Assembly: GCF_021347895.1 (NCBI RefSeq)
Contig: NC_067132.1
Span: forward strand, 7,610,338 to 7,674,337
Direction: 5' to 3'
Source of the DNA: Acanthochromis polyacanthus
Lineage: Eukaryota; Chordata; Actinopteri; Pomacentridae
DNA length: 64,000 nt
This document shows, piece by piece, positions 24,091 through 39,428 of the stretch. Positions within the stretch are counted from its first letter, which is position 1, and the number at the start of each line of letters is the position of its first letter. The notes beneath the pieces were generated by a model that saw only the letters and a list, made by a program, of their open reading frames with translations, did not search any database and had not been told where the DNA came from. Position numbers and translations under genes: made by a program.

Positions 24091-24312
24091 TCAAAACAAA
24101 AAAGTCATACAACCTACCTTTATCCTTGTTTTTCTTTTCCTGCTCCTCCAACCGTTTTCTCTTTCTTTTTGTGCCCCTGAGAGGTACATTTTCTTGGACA
24201 GCAACATTTCTGTTTGCTTCTGTCCGCCATTGAGCAATGACACTGTCACTCTAACTGTCACTGAACTTGAGCAGCCGCTAAGGTATTCTGCCGCAGGAGT
24301 AACTAGGTCCAC
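24091..24312 (-). pseudogene. Possible hAT transposase N-terminus
   Basis: The minus-strand frame contains MYLSGAQKERENGWRSRKRK, which resembles the SGAQKRK-type basic start of ZMYM1-like hAT transposases common in fish. It lies just inside the right end of the hAT element, where a minus-strand transposase should begin. No zinc-finger, RNase-H-like or dimerisation domain follows, so the rest has been lost. Confidence 0.45.
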
Positions 24313-24546
24313 TTATTGATACCATCGAAGGTTGACATACTTGGCAACCTAGCTGGCATTAGAAAATTATACCAAAATTATTGTTGTACAACCCGGAACA
24401 ATGGTTATTCATTGTTTTGTTTTTTCTCTAAATTTTTTTACAATTACACTTGCTTTTTATTAAGGACTCTGGGGGGCCCCCTGGTGGTGGTGGGCCCTAA
24501 GCGACCGCTTAACTCGCTTATGCCTTGGGCCGGCTCTGTTCCTCAC

Positions 24547-29096
<4,550 letters not shown>

Positions 29097-29185
<89 letters not shown>
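29097..29185. repeat. Compound (TA)n(TG)n(TA)n microsatellite
   Basis: About 34 bp of TA, 14 bp of TG, a short interruption, then about 36 bp of TA. Confidence 0.97.
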
Positions 29186-29189
<4 letters not shown>

Positions 29190-30690
29190 TCAATTATACA
29201 TACTATTGGGTCGTCTCCACCGTCTCCGCCGCAGCCACGCACCCCCCCGCGGACGGTCTCGTCGGTCCGGCGGGTTTTGCGCTGCACTTTTTTTTTTTTT
29301 TTTTTGCCGTGGACCAGTCAGTGGGCAATGTCAGCAGAATTTTAATGAGGCGCTGGCCTATACCAGCGAGGCGGCCCGCCTCGTCGGTTATATGGGAGGG
29401 GAAACACTGCTAGGCACAGTGAGAGATAGAGCCAAGATAAAAAATATTCCAGCACCTATGATGGAGCTCAGGATTCAACCTGAGGATGTCACTATGCCAC
29501 AAATGACTTTTCTGCAGCTGATTAACTGATTCTGTGTGACAGCTCACCTGACAGATGTAAAGAAAAGTAAACAGTGTCATTTCTGTTAGATACTAATTGA
29601 TCCTGTCTCCATGGCAAGACGAGCTCATAATTGTATGTAATTAATAAAACGACAGCTAATAAAGACATGCATTCAATTTTCTCTCTTTTGGAGGCTCTCA
29701 TATAAATCCTGTTGCTGTCTGATGCTGCATGTGTTAAATTCAAAGGAAAGATTCCCACAAACAGCTGGAAGCAACAGACTAAACTTTAGCTTCTGACAAC
29801 ATTTTGCCAAAACCTGGGTTGCATTTATGATTGGTGAGTCTCATTAATATGACCTGTTGCAGCATGTCTTCATTGCAGTAAAGTTTTGTTGTGGACATTA
29901 AAGTTTGGAATAGATCATAATTGTGGAGCAAAACAAATTAGAAAAAGTTGTTTTGTGATTTTGGGCTGTGAACTGTGTTTCTTTGCTCTTATTTGAGCTG
30001 AAATGTGGTAATGGCCTTCTCCAAATTGCTTAAACACAACTGGACTGCCTATCCCCGAACGTGACTGCAAATGTTTCACAAATGAATACATGAAACAATC
30101 ATGAAATGCACATTCCATCATATTTTTTGACATGATTTTTTTTCACCTGCTACAAGTCCCCTCTGTACTGTGCAGCAAATTTAGCGTAGTGGCCAAACCA
30201 CTTCAGTACAACTCGCACTTGTTTGTCATATCGTACACAGTCACTGGAAAATGGACATTTATAAAACTGTGAATACATTTCTACATTACAAACCATTACA
30301 CTTTATCTTATCAGAATATGAATAAGTTGGTGGATTAACATGTGAAAAGTCTATCAGAGCTATATGATTATTTATCAGGACCACCCCCATCTACCAGAAA
30401 CTGTGTTCCTTTACAACTAAACTGCATTCTCATTTATGACAAACTCATAGTATAACTATGTGTCCAAATTTCCAGTCTGAAAGAGCTGTTCAGTCGGCAT
30501 GAGGAGGAAGGATGGACGCAAAGGTCAGCAACAGAACCTTTACTGAGAAGACTATGTGGACCTATATTCTAAGACACAAGATTTATTCATTTTCAGCTTT
30601 CACCTGCTGTTTGGTTTCGGTACCAGCATCAAAACTATGTGTTTAAGTTTCAGAAAATATCAAGGTTAGCTAAAATACAACCCTTTAACT
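29186..30690. other. Mixed DNA with a GC-rich patch, no gene assigned
   Basis: A GC-rich patch at about 29211-29280 is followed by a T-tract (29289-29305) and an open segment to about 29520 that I cannot assign. The T-tract beside it suggests a retroposed or inserted fragment rather than an exon. The rest is unremarkable. Confidence 0.35.
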
Positions 30691-31081
30691 GAGCCTGTCC
30701 TCAAACCAAAAACGACCACATAGGTCGTCTGTACACGCCCGTATTACGACCCAGTGTTAAGTTTTGACGTATGCTACCTCTAGCGGTTGAGTAAATATCG
30801 ACACTCTGGAGTCGCAGGTGAAACGTCATCATGAACAAACTTTTATCTAACACTATCCCTATCCCTAACCCTAACCTTAACCATAACCCTAAAAACGTGT
30901 TGGGAAAGTGAGAAAAAAGCCGCTTTGCGATGGAAAAGCCGTTTCGCGAATTAAATCCCGTAATGCGTTCGTTTTCCCCGTAGGGGCGCAAACGTTCATA
31001 CGACCGCATAGGTCGTATTCCGGTGCACGGTGCAAACGACCGATGCGGTCGTATGAATTGGAGGACTTGTTGGACTTGTTG
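30691..31081. mobile_element. Probable MITE with telomere-like core
   Basis: Imperfect inverted arms: GTCCTCAAACC...ACGACCACATAGGTCGT on the left and ACGACCGATGCGGTCGTATG...GGAGGAC on the right. CTTTAACT occurs just outside both sides (30683-30690, 31082-31089), a possible 8-bp duplication. The middle contains TATCCCTATCCCTAACCCTA followed by ACCTTAACCATAACCCTAAA (about 30855-30893), telomere-like CCCTAA repeats. No coding capacity. The ends are tentative. Confidence 0.6.
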
Positions 31082-31229
31082 CTTTAACTACAGGTTTGAA
31101 GCTTGACCTCTGTTGTCCTGCCCAACCTAATATAAGAATGGTTGTTGACAGTAAAGGAATTTTAAAATGGCAAACACGTTAATTTGAAATGTATGTGTGA
31201 AACTTCCCAAACATAATCCAGCAGAATAT

Positions 31230-31570
31230 ATTACCATCTAAAAATTTACTTATTTTTGAAAGAAAAACATTTTTTCATTGAAGATAACATTAATCAGAAA
31301 TACAGTGTAGACACTGTTAATGTGGTAAATGACTATTGTAGCAGGAAACGGCTGATTTTTAATGGAATATCTCCATAGGGGTACAGAGGAACATTTCCAG
31401 CAACCATCACTCCTGTGTTCTAATGCTACATTGTGTTAGCTAATGGTGTTGAAAGGCTGATTGATGATTAGAAAACCCTTGTGCAGTTATGTTAGCACAT
31501 GAATGAAAGTGTGAATTTTAATGGAAAACACCAAATTGCTTGGGTGACCCCTACCTTTTGAATGGTAGTC
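31230..31570. mobile_element. Tc1/mariner-type MITE, older copy
   Basis: It matches the element at 42146-42511 along its length (shared ATCTCCATAGGGGTACAGAG, CACTCCTGTGTTCTAATGCT and TTGTGCAGTTATGTTAGCAC). Its ends are degraded (TTACCATCTAAAAATTTA and CTACCTTTTGAATGGTAGTC). No ORF. Confidence 0.8.
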
Positions 31571-31811
31571 TATGTTTCACAGTAGTTTAGTTGTACAGGA
31601 ACATCACTTTTGGAAGGCAGGGCAGGTTAGGAACCACCTGGAAATCTGCTGGCTCTGATAGGTCTAAATGAGACGGATGCTTATGAGCACGTTCTGTGGG
31701 CCCCAAACTGCAGAGGTGAGCAGAACAGCCTGGCAGCTCATGTAGGAAGCTTGGAAAACCTTTCCAGCACATGCCTACTTTAGATACTCATTCATTCATG
31801 AAGTGATCCTC

Positions 31812-31971
31812 GGAGCTTCAGTGTGAAGCAACTGCACTTTTTATTTAGGTTCTTGAAGATGCTTCATCTGAGTCATCTGAGTGAGTCACAACTGGATTAG
31901 CATCCTGGATGAGAAGTGAAACATCTGTAAGAACCTGAAAGAGAAGTCCAGTTACTTCTCACTGAAGTTCC
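31812..31971. repeat. Short foldback repeat (about 160 bp)
   Basis: GGAGCTTCAGTGTGAAGCAA...GGTTCTTGAAGATG on the left is mirrored by CATCTGTAAGAACCTGAAAG...ACTTCTCACTGAAGTTCC on the right, giving arms of about 50 bp with mismatches. The inner GGATGAGAAGTGAAACATCT is a motif that I recognise as frequent in fish repeats. A MITE is likely; no target duplication was identified. Confidence 0.55.
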
Positions 31972-32141
31972 TAGGTTTTTCAGCATATGTGCCACTGAGA
32001 AACTTATGGTGTAAACTAGGAGTCTGGTATCCAGCTCTCCTTAAACCTTCCTCTTGTGTTAGCTTTCTGTTACTGTCTCTCATGTTCACAGATCAGTTTA
32101 GACCTGCCATAAAATCAGCCATAAAACACCCTATAACAATT

Positions 32142-32614
32142 CAACCCGGTCTCACGGGGATTCGTGAAACTGTGACGTACGTTTTTGTTTCGGTTTCGTG
32201 CGCACCAACACGATGTCGTCATGTTTTTCGTGCAGCTCACCACGAACGAAACCGGCTGTGGTAATCACATCTGAAAGTGGTTTATACCGGCGGATTCATG
32301 ACGATCTAAGCTGTCAATCGGCGTTTGCGGCCACCGCCGCGGCCGCCGCCACAGCCGCCGGACATTCTTTAAATTCCTATGCAAATTCATCGGATTCATG
32401 GCCGGATGTCCGGCGGCCGCGGCGGCCGCAAACGCCGATGGACAGCTTAGATCGTCATGAATCCGCCGGTATAAACCACTTTCAGATGTGATTACCACAG
32501 CCGGTTTCGTTCGTGGTGAGCTACACGAAAAACATGACGACATCGTGTTGGTGCGTACGAAACCGAAACAAAAACTTACGTCACAGTTTCACGAATCCCC
32601 GTGAGACCGGGTTG
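32142..32614. mobile_element. Palindromic (foldback) transposon, copy B
   Basis: The ends CAACCCGGTCTCACGGGGAT and its complement are perfect inverted repeats, and pairing extends about 190 bp per arm. The loop region carries GCGGCCGC and CATCCGG-like motifs. The 7-bp duplication AACAATT flanks it (32135-32141, 32615-32621). Same family as copy A (14459-14987) but with simple arms. No transposase. Confidence 0.92.
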
Positions 32615-32985
32615 AACAATTATTTATCATCCATTTTGTTTCTTATTTCTTCGTTACCTTGTTAGGCTTCTTTTTCATGAAAAGATTGATTTGAATCATT
32701 TTTTTGTGGCCCCGTGGGCCTTTCTTTTGATAGCATATGTCTCGTTTTCAATATAAAAAATAGCTAAATTAAGAGAATTTTAAAAAATAAATCAAAGGTT
32801 GTCATGTTTCGTGACTATTACAGAGCGATATTAGAATAAATCTCTTAAATATTCCAAAAAATCTATTCTTTAATTTTTATATTATTAGCTATAGCAACAT
32901 CTATGGTGTTACGGCTCAATTTCGAATCATATATTTATATTTAGAACAGCCAAAAAAGGCTTTTTTTTAAAAAAAAAATAGAATT

Positions 32986-33873
32986 TTAATACAAATACAA
33001 AATGGAAAACAGAACTAGTAATAAGACAAAATCTAGATTTGCAAGGTCAAACAAACAGAAATCAAGTACTAGTTCCATAAAAACTGTGTGTGCAAGAACA
33101 TGCATGTGTATTTGTATATTTTTAGATGTCTGTATGGCAAAAAGTGACACTTTCACAGTGTTCTTTGCAGATATGTTTTTTGCAGGTGAAGCACAATGTG
33201 CTTGTTTTTCCGTCTTTATAGGGCAGACCTGACACCTCTTTCTTCTACAATCAGGTAGTCTCACTGGGGTTGTGACTGTGGCTATTGTCGGTTGCTGTGG
33301 GCGTGGGCAGAGTGCTTGGTGAACTTGCTGTCAGATCAAGGCTGCAGTCACTGGGCCTCGCAGCATCTGTTCCCTTTTTTCCCAGTATGCCTTGACAAGG
33401 GAACTTCCTAGCTCCTCAAGAAACATTCTCCATTTTTTGTTGTTGTTGTTGAGTTCCACCCTTGGTGAATGTAGGTCCACAACACAAAAGCATTACATGT
33501 AGACACATCAAGGATGTTTACCAGGTCATAGCTGGTAAAAAGACAAAAAAAATGTCTGAACTGATGTTGTGAATTAGTAGTAGTAGTCCAGGAGTCATGT
33601 CGAGTACTACAGTCACCTCTGACCCTGAGTTGAACATCAGTGGAAGGAGCTGCACTCCCAGACATCCCTGTTAGGAGCAAGCTGGTAAGATTTTACTCTG
33701 GTGTCTCTGTTGTCATATCTGAGGACTCTTGATATCATTGGAAAGGTCTTAAGTGACATTGTTGCCTGGAAAATATTCCTGCCTGTCCTGCCTTGACATG
33801 TCCCAGAGACTATCAGTGGCCTCATTGTTGGATCTGTACGCTCCAGCAAGAAGAAGAACACCAATGTAGGCAT
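32986..33873 (-). pseudogene. piggyBac (PGBD4-like) transposase remnant
   Basis: The minus strand reads, from 33873, TMRPLIVSGTCQGRTGRNIF, ATMSLKTFPMISRVLRYDNR and LAPNRDVWE, the N-terminal half before the catalytic core of PGBD4-like transposases. From about 33560 comes NILDVSTCNAFVLWTYIHQG WN, and at 33264-33150 the C-terminal Cys-rich part (RRKRCQVCPIKTEKQAHCAS). The DDD catalytic core between the first two blocks is missing, and the blocks are in different frames. This explains a dead, internally deleted copy. Confidence 0.8.
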
Positions 33874-34124
33874 CCAGGTATCTCAAGTGGTTGGAGGAAG
33901 AGCTGGCAGTTGGATGATAGTGTGTTTATGATTTCAGTTTTAGCACTTATTATTCTTTTATAATCTTATATTATAACTGGGTCTAAACTGACCCTAATTT
34001 ATTTTGTTTAAAAAGAAGTACCTGAAAAAGTCAAAAAAAAAATCTTGATGAAATAAATACGTTTTATGTAGTACTTAAAATTTAAAATGGGTCAGTGATG
34101 ACACTAACACTAGAAGAAGGTTAA

Positions 34125-34770
34125 TACAGTTGGAAATGCATGTTAATTTTCATGTTTTTTCTCTGCAAATTTGAGCTACATTTGGTTTGGAAGCTTGTCT
34201 TTACACAGACTAAAATAGGAACATCACTTTTATTCTACAAAGACAGAAACTTTTTTTTTTCAGTTTTACCAGCCTCGCGTTTCCAGTGGAAAGTGTTGAT
34301 GGAGAATTCTGTGGCTTATCCCTTCACATTGTCTGGGAAAAAACATTGCTGCTGACTCTTTAAAATAATTCATGAACAATAACTTAAATAAAATGTACCT
34401 GCATGTCTTCATAAGAGAGGAGTTAAGTGAGAAAACATGTATATTTAAAACACGAGTGATGTAACCATTTAAAACTGTACAGTTCTCATCTTGTCACCTT
34501 CATAATGTCCACCACTCAGCCCTGAAATAATTCACTTTCTCTGCATTGTCAGACGGGTAATTAGGCAAGCCGTGGTGTAATTACACATTACTGCAAACTT
34601 ATAAAACTTTCTGCATGTTGGAAACACTGGGCTGTCTACACGATAAACCTGTATTTTCCCTCTGGCACTTCACCATCCTTCCCTCTCTGCTCCCCGTCTG
34701 GCTGTCTGAGTGTCTGCTGCACTCCAGTCAGATCCCATGAGAAATCGGGGACAGCCTGTATTACTCTGAC

Positions 34771-34810
<40 letters not shown>

Positions 34811-37295
34811 CGTTCCTGGGACTGTGTGTTTTGCCACTTAACAGTCCAGCAATACTTAGAGAAGGAAGCAGGAGCACAAACACAAGACACTGCGATAGCA
34901 AGACACACACACAGAGTGATTCACTGAGTTGTCTACCAAGTCTGGCAAGCATTTTCCGAAAGCCTGATCCAAATAAGTGCAAATGCTCTAAGTGGATCTG
35001 TCATCCAAATGAGATGTGTGCAGTGGGATTCAGAATCCAGGCTGCAGACAGTTAATGTGAAGTGGAACACCATGACTCTGCTTCTACGTCCCTGATCTGA
35101 AAAAGCACAAAAGACGACAGCCATCAGTCACACAGACGTTCTCATGCCTCGTCCCTCTGTGAAGTGTACTGATGTCACTTTTGGCATGAGCAGCCTGAAT
35201 GTGGACATACTACACATAGATCAAATTAGCCACGATGTCTGCATGAAAACACTTATTGGCATGACTCATATACCAACCTGAGGTCAAATATCTTGCCCAT
35301 GGGTGCTTCACATACCGCCTTCACAAAGCATCTATATCTTATCTAATTCAGATAATGGAAGGCATACGTATGCATTCAAACAGTGTGACATGTCATGGGG
35401 GCAGCAGGCGAGAGCGCTGTGCTCCATCAGTTCTCTGAGAAATCCAAGTCTGATCGGATGTGTCAGCCTTGCTGTGCCTTGGAGTAAAAACACCAAATTG
35501 TTGATCACCCTGGATTGTGGCGTCAGTAAAATGTAACATGACGTTTTCTCCAAATGGGGTCCAGTGACCTTGCAGGCTTCTAGAAGGAGATCTCCTACTG
35601 GCAACAGCTGAATGAGGAGGATTCATTTCATATACCAATTAGCATGGGGAGAGAATGGGTGTATCATTACTTCATTGGATCCACTCCCACCAATTATTGC
35701 AGCATTTTTTAACAAGCTGCTTAAACCAGATTAAATGAAATCTTAGCAAAGCAAAGAGGAGAGGCTGATGAGGTCCGCAGCCAGATGCTTCACTATTTTG
35801 CAGTCCTTAACAAAATAGCTAAGATTCACTGAAACAAGAAATTAACTACGAGGATTGTATTGTCGCAAACTGTTTCCTCAGTACACTGCAACTGCAGTCT
35901 CTTGTGTTCCCATAGCTTACTCATCCTTCCACGGACAGAAAGGTGACCGGTGAAGTACAATTCAGTATGATTAACTGTGGACATTGCTCCAATTTTTCAT
36001 AGATAAAAAGCACCTGCAATTGCCAAAATTTCAACTTCATCTCTGACTAGGTTTGTAGCATCAGCTGGACATTGATATCACAAGCTGCTATAGCTTCCCA
36101 ACTCGCTGCATGATGCACTGGAATGTTAAGTTGGCCTTAAGTCGGCCAATCGGAGCTGGTGGTTTCTTCCTCATAACTCTGACAATTACACTTGATAAGT
36201 TGTATGGGTCAATGTCCAGTGGGTTCCAATCCGAGGCTACATGCAAAATCTGTTATATTTCCATGTAAACCTGGAAATAATCAGAGAGTTTAACAAATCA
36301 AAAACATTTTAAACTCAAGAAGTTCTGACATGTAAAATGAAGAAGAAATGTTTCAAATTATGCACCATTTCTCTGTAAAACTGAAGCAAATTAATGGCAG
36401 TGACCATGTAAACTCCTTTGTAAAAGAAGTCAGATTTCCATGAGTCGTATCTTCCCAGCATAAAGCTGTCATGGACTTGATCTGCAAATCAACCTGCAGC
36501 CATTATTTACCTGTTATAAATATTGCTGTGCGTTAAGTTTCCAGTATATCACTGCCTACAAAGAAGCGTTGTGACAGTGTCAAACATGGCATCAGAACTA
36601 TGTCAAAGAGTCCAAAGTTCAGATCATTAATCTGTGGTTCTAAGAGGCCGGTGGATAGAGCTCAGCAACACTTTGTGGAAACTGGATCAGCTGTATCCAG
36701 AGCAGGATCAGACAGAAATGTACAGCATCAGCAGATCAATACATCAGCTTTGTTCACTAAGAGATAGAAAAGCAGCATCATCACAGATACACAAAACACT
36801 AAATAAATCCACAAAGTCCCATCAGAAGAAGGCTGTCTCTTGTTCCCTCTCAGGAGGGAAACAAGGCCAAGCACTCTAGGTGGGCTAAGACATGGCAGCA
36901 TTTCACAGTGGATAGCGGCTATTTACTGTGAACTCTCAGTTACAGATTAGAGGCAGTAACAGAAGAGTGTAAGGAGACCAACAGGAGAGAAAATGATACT
37001 GCAGTGCATGAAAACAGGCTGCTAGGAATATTCACATCTGCGAGGAGTTTGCCACTGTGGAATTGGACCCCTGCGATGAATCGACTCCACCCTGACCAAA
37101 GAGAAGCAGCACTCCATTCTTTGGAAACATGCACCACCCTCTGGTTTGAATGTTTGTGGAGAATGATTCATACTGCAGAGGGACTAGGAGCCCAATCACT
37201 CCTCAAAACTCTGACTTGAAGACCAGAGAGAACCAATTGTCAACTGACCTCAACCTCACTGAACACAAAAATGCCTCACACTGGAGTTTAGCTTG
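34125..37295. other. Intergenic or intronic DNA, one small microsatellite
   Basis: AT-rich DNA with no supported gene. A (TG)n tract of about 37 bp lies at 34773-34809. Nothing else recognised. Confidence 0.45.
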
Positions 37296-38310
37296 TGGGG
37301 CTGTCTCTCAGGTGGTAGTGCAGGTTGCAGAGACGGGACCAAGTCACACATGTGCAAGTCTTAAGTAAGTCTCAAGTCTTAACCTTCAAGTCTCAAGTAA
37401 GTCCCAAGTATTTTTTCTTGGGCAAGTCAAGTCAAGTCAAGTCAAGTCACAGGTTATGTCAAGTCAAGTCAAGTCCTGTAATAGGTCAAATCAAGTCCAA
37501 GTCAAGTCACATTATTGTAATTTTACCTGCAGAATATGATCTCAATAAAGTGAAAAGACAAGATATAAGTAACATCAGTAAACATCACTGGTTAATGTGC
37601 CCAACGTGTTAAAAAGACAATGTAAACGGGCTCTGATATTAAAAACAAATTGACAAGCACTTACTGGGCCGAACGGGTCTTCAAATGTCAGACAAAATTT
37701 GACGTTGTCGTCTGACTGTCTGTGATTTTCACGTTGCACATCTGCTGTTCGTCGTTTACCGTCTTGATAGAAATCCTGACACCTGAAGGTGATGATTACC
37801 TTGGGTACGGCTGACATGTTGATATCCGGCGATGGGCATTGCCGTGGAGGCCTACTAAGGTAGCCAACGTAGATAGGGCGGGGCTGATTGATACGGCAAG
37901 CCGATTTCAAATTAAAAGCCTATGTTCGACTATCCAGCATTTTACATATCACCGTCATTCAAACTGAAAACATGATGAAAATAATAATAATAACACTCAA
38001 GTCATTCAAGTCATCGTGTCTCAAGTCAAGTCAAGTCCCGAGTCTTTAACTTCCAAGTCCAAGTCAAGTCGCAAGTATTTTATTTTTTTTCAAGTCAAGT
38101 CACAAGTCATTAAAACAGCGACTCCAGTTGACTCGAGTTCAAGTCATCAAGTCTCAAGTCCCCATCTCTGGCAGGTTGTCCACTAACTGAAAGGTTGATG
38201 GTTTGATCCCCGACACCTTCTTGTGTCAAAGTGTTGCTGAATGAGACACAAAACCCCTAGCTACTCCCAGTGGCAGGCACCTTGCATGGCGCATTGTAAA
38301 CAGATTTGAA
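37296..38310 (+). mobile_element. tRNA-derived SINE split by a hAT insertion
   Basis: The head GGCTGTCTCTCAGGTGGTAG (A-box-like, about 37300-37319) ends at the hAT target site. The body resumes at 38171 with GCAGGTTGTCCACTAACTGA, AAGGTTGATGGTTTGATCCC (B box) and ACCTTGCATGGCGC. Joined across the insertion it reads as an ordinary SINE head. It is related to the SINE at 9146-9412. The right limit is approximate. Confidence 0.75.
37328..38170. mobile_element. hAT transposon with CAAGTC subrepeats
   Basis: It begins CAGAGACGGGACC and ends GTCCCCATCTCTG, flanked by the 8-bp duplication GCAGGTTG (37320-37327, 38171-38178). Both subterminal regions are arrays of CAAGT(C) units, a known style of transposase-binding repeat in hAT elements. 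The 843-bp interior has no recognisable transposase, only a minus-strand frame of 111 codons (37910-37575). Confidence 0.95.
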
Positions 38311-39255
38311 TAACCTAGCTAAGATTAAAAGATGCTAAATATCAAACATTCCTGACATCACAAGAAGCCCTCGTGGAAAAGGGGAAAACAAATACTAAGA
38401 AATTCTGACATTCATGGACATATTCATTAAAGTGTAAAATTGTGAATGAAAAAATGTGCATTAGATTTTAAACTAATAAAAATATATAGTATTGTTAGGA
38501 GTGGACAACACTGAAGCATCATTATGACTGGAGTTGTCTCCCCAATGTGTGGAAGATGATGCTAATCTGCATTAAATATAACAAATGACAAAAAAATTGC
38601 AATGCAGAAATGCCAAACATATACCTGAGGATTTTTAGAAACAGACCCACAACAATTTGTTCCGTTTCTTTATTTTAGTAGCTGAACTCCTAAACAATCT
38701 CTGCATACCTTTGTCTGAAATCAAGACTGTAAAAGATAATGGTTTTCTTGGGAGTTTGGCATAAGATCAACAAATACTTTGTCATCACTAACAGGGAGGT
38801 TGTACAAAAGTAGATTATGCATCTTTAAGTGTGATGCATTCATTGTAATGTACATGCCATGGACACAACTTTTTGCTTTGTAAATCTTTGAAGGCTCTAG
38901 TATTTAGGACACTGCATTTCATTAGCCTGTAACCAAATTAAATTGAGAAACACAGTAGGGCCCCCCACTCATTTTTGCCCTATGGCCCATCAGCTGGTTA
39001 ATCCGGCCCTGGTGGGAGAATGCTTCATTTATACAGGTAGAAAATAAACACAGGTTGATAAATAGCATGTAGTTTCCAAAAGCAACTCTCCTGCACAATA
39101 TGAACGTAGTTGGCTGCTTGAATCCAGATCAAGGTGGATCAAAGTGAATCTCAACGTCAACATAAGGCAGCTGTTCACACCACTGGTTCAGAGAGGAGGG
39201 AGCTTTACATGACCCTCATGTGTTGAGAGTGGCCTCTGTGCCCTCTTCTCCACAG
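38311..39255. other. Intergenic DNA with a hAT end fragment
   Basis: No gene seen. AGGGCCCCCCACTCATTTTT...GGTTAATCCGGCCCTG (38955-39011) looks like one terminus of a hAT element of the CAGGGCCGG type; the other end is not found. Confidence 0.45.
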
Positions 39256-39428
39256 ATCTCTTACCTTACAACAATAACCACCATCCACAGCCGGCCGAAA
39301 ACACAGAAAATCCCCAGCCGGTCCCTCAGATCTCCTGAGCAGAAGCCTCTGGGTGGTGCGATACCGCCGGAGGGGGCTCAGACCTCATACAGTCAGGCCT
39401 TCTTCACATCTGTCCTGAGTTACAGCAG
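39256..39428 (+). other. Exon-like open segment, unidentified
   Basis: A pyrimidine-rich acceptor (CTCTTCTCCACAG, ending 39255) precedes 173 bp that are open in one frame and GC-richer than the neighbours. They end at a donor-like CAG|GTACTT (39428/39429). The reading includes PSRSLRSPEQKPLGGAIPPE and SYSQAFFTSVLSYSR. I do not recognise the protein, and no partner exon was found on either side. It could be an exon of an unrecognised upstream gene, an alternative exon, or chance. Confidence 0.25.

Larger units (their letters stand above)
21867..24538 (-). mobile_element. hAT transposon, internally rearranged (2.7 kb)
   Basis: Left end CAGGGCCGGCCCAAGCC, right end GGCTTGGG-like complement finishing GGGCCGGCTCTG, with related subterminal GGGCCCTAAGCG on both sides. 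The 8-bp duplication TTCCTCAC flanks it (21859-21866, 24539-24546). Terminal CAG...CTG and 8 bp identify hAT. The interior is AT-rich and mostly non-coding, with a probable transposase N-terminus on the minus strand (24312-24091) and fragments of other repeats (about 21960-22050 and 23738-23810). Confidence 0.9.
32045..34120 (-). mobile_element. Internally deleted piggyBac transposon
   Basis: TTAA at 32041-32044 is followed by ACCTTCCTCTTGTGTTAG. The other end reads CTAACACTAGAAGAAGG then TTAA (34121-34124), an imperfect inverted repeat. A subterminal inverted pair CAGTTTAGACC (32094-32104) and GGTCTAAACTG (33980-33990) supports the pairing. Transposase remnants lie on the minus strand. The palindromic element at 32142-32614 is nested inside. 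Confidence 0.75.

Noticed and set aside
30855..30893. CCCTAA repeats as a telomere or fusion point
   Set aside because: Only a few imperfect units, enclosed in a small inverted-repeat element and surrounded by ordinary DNA.
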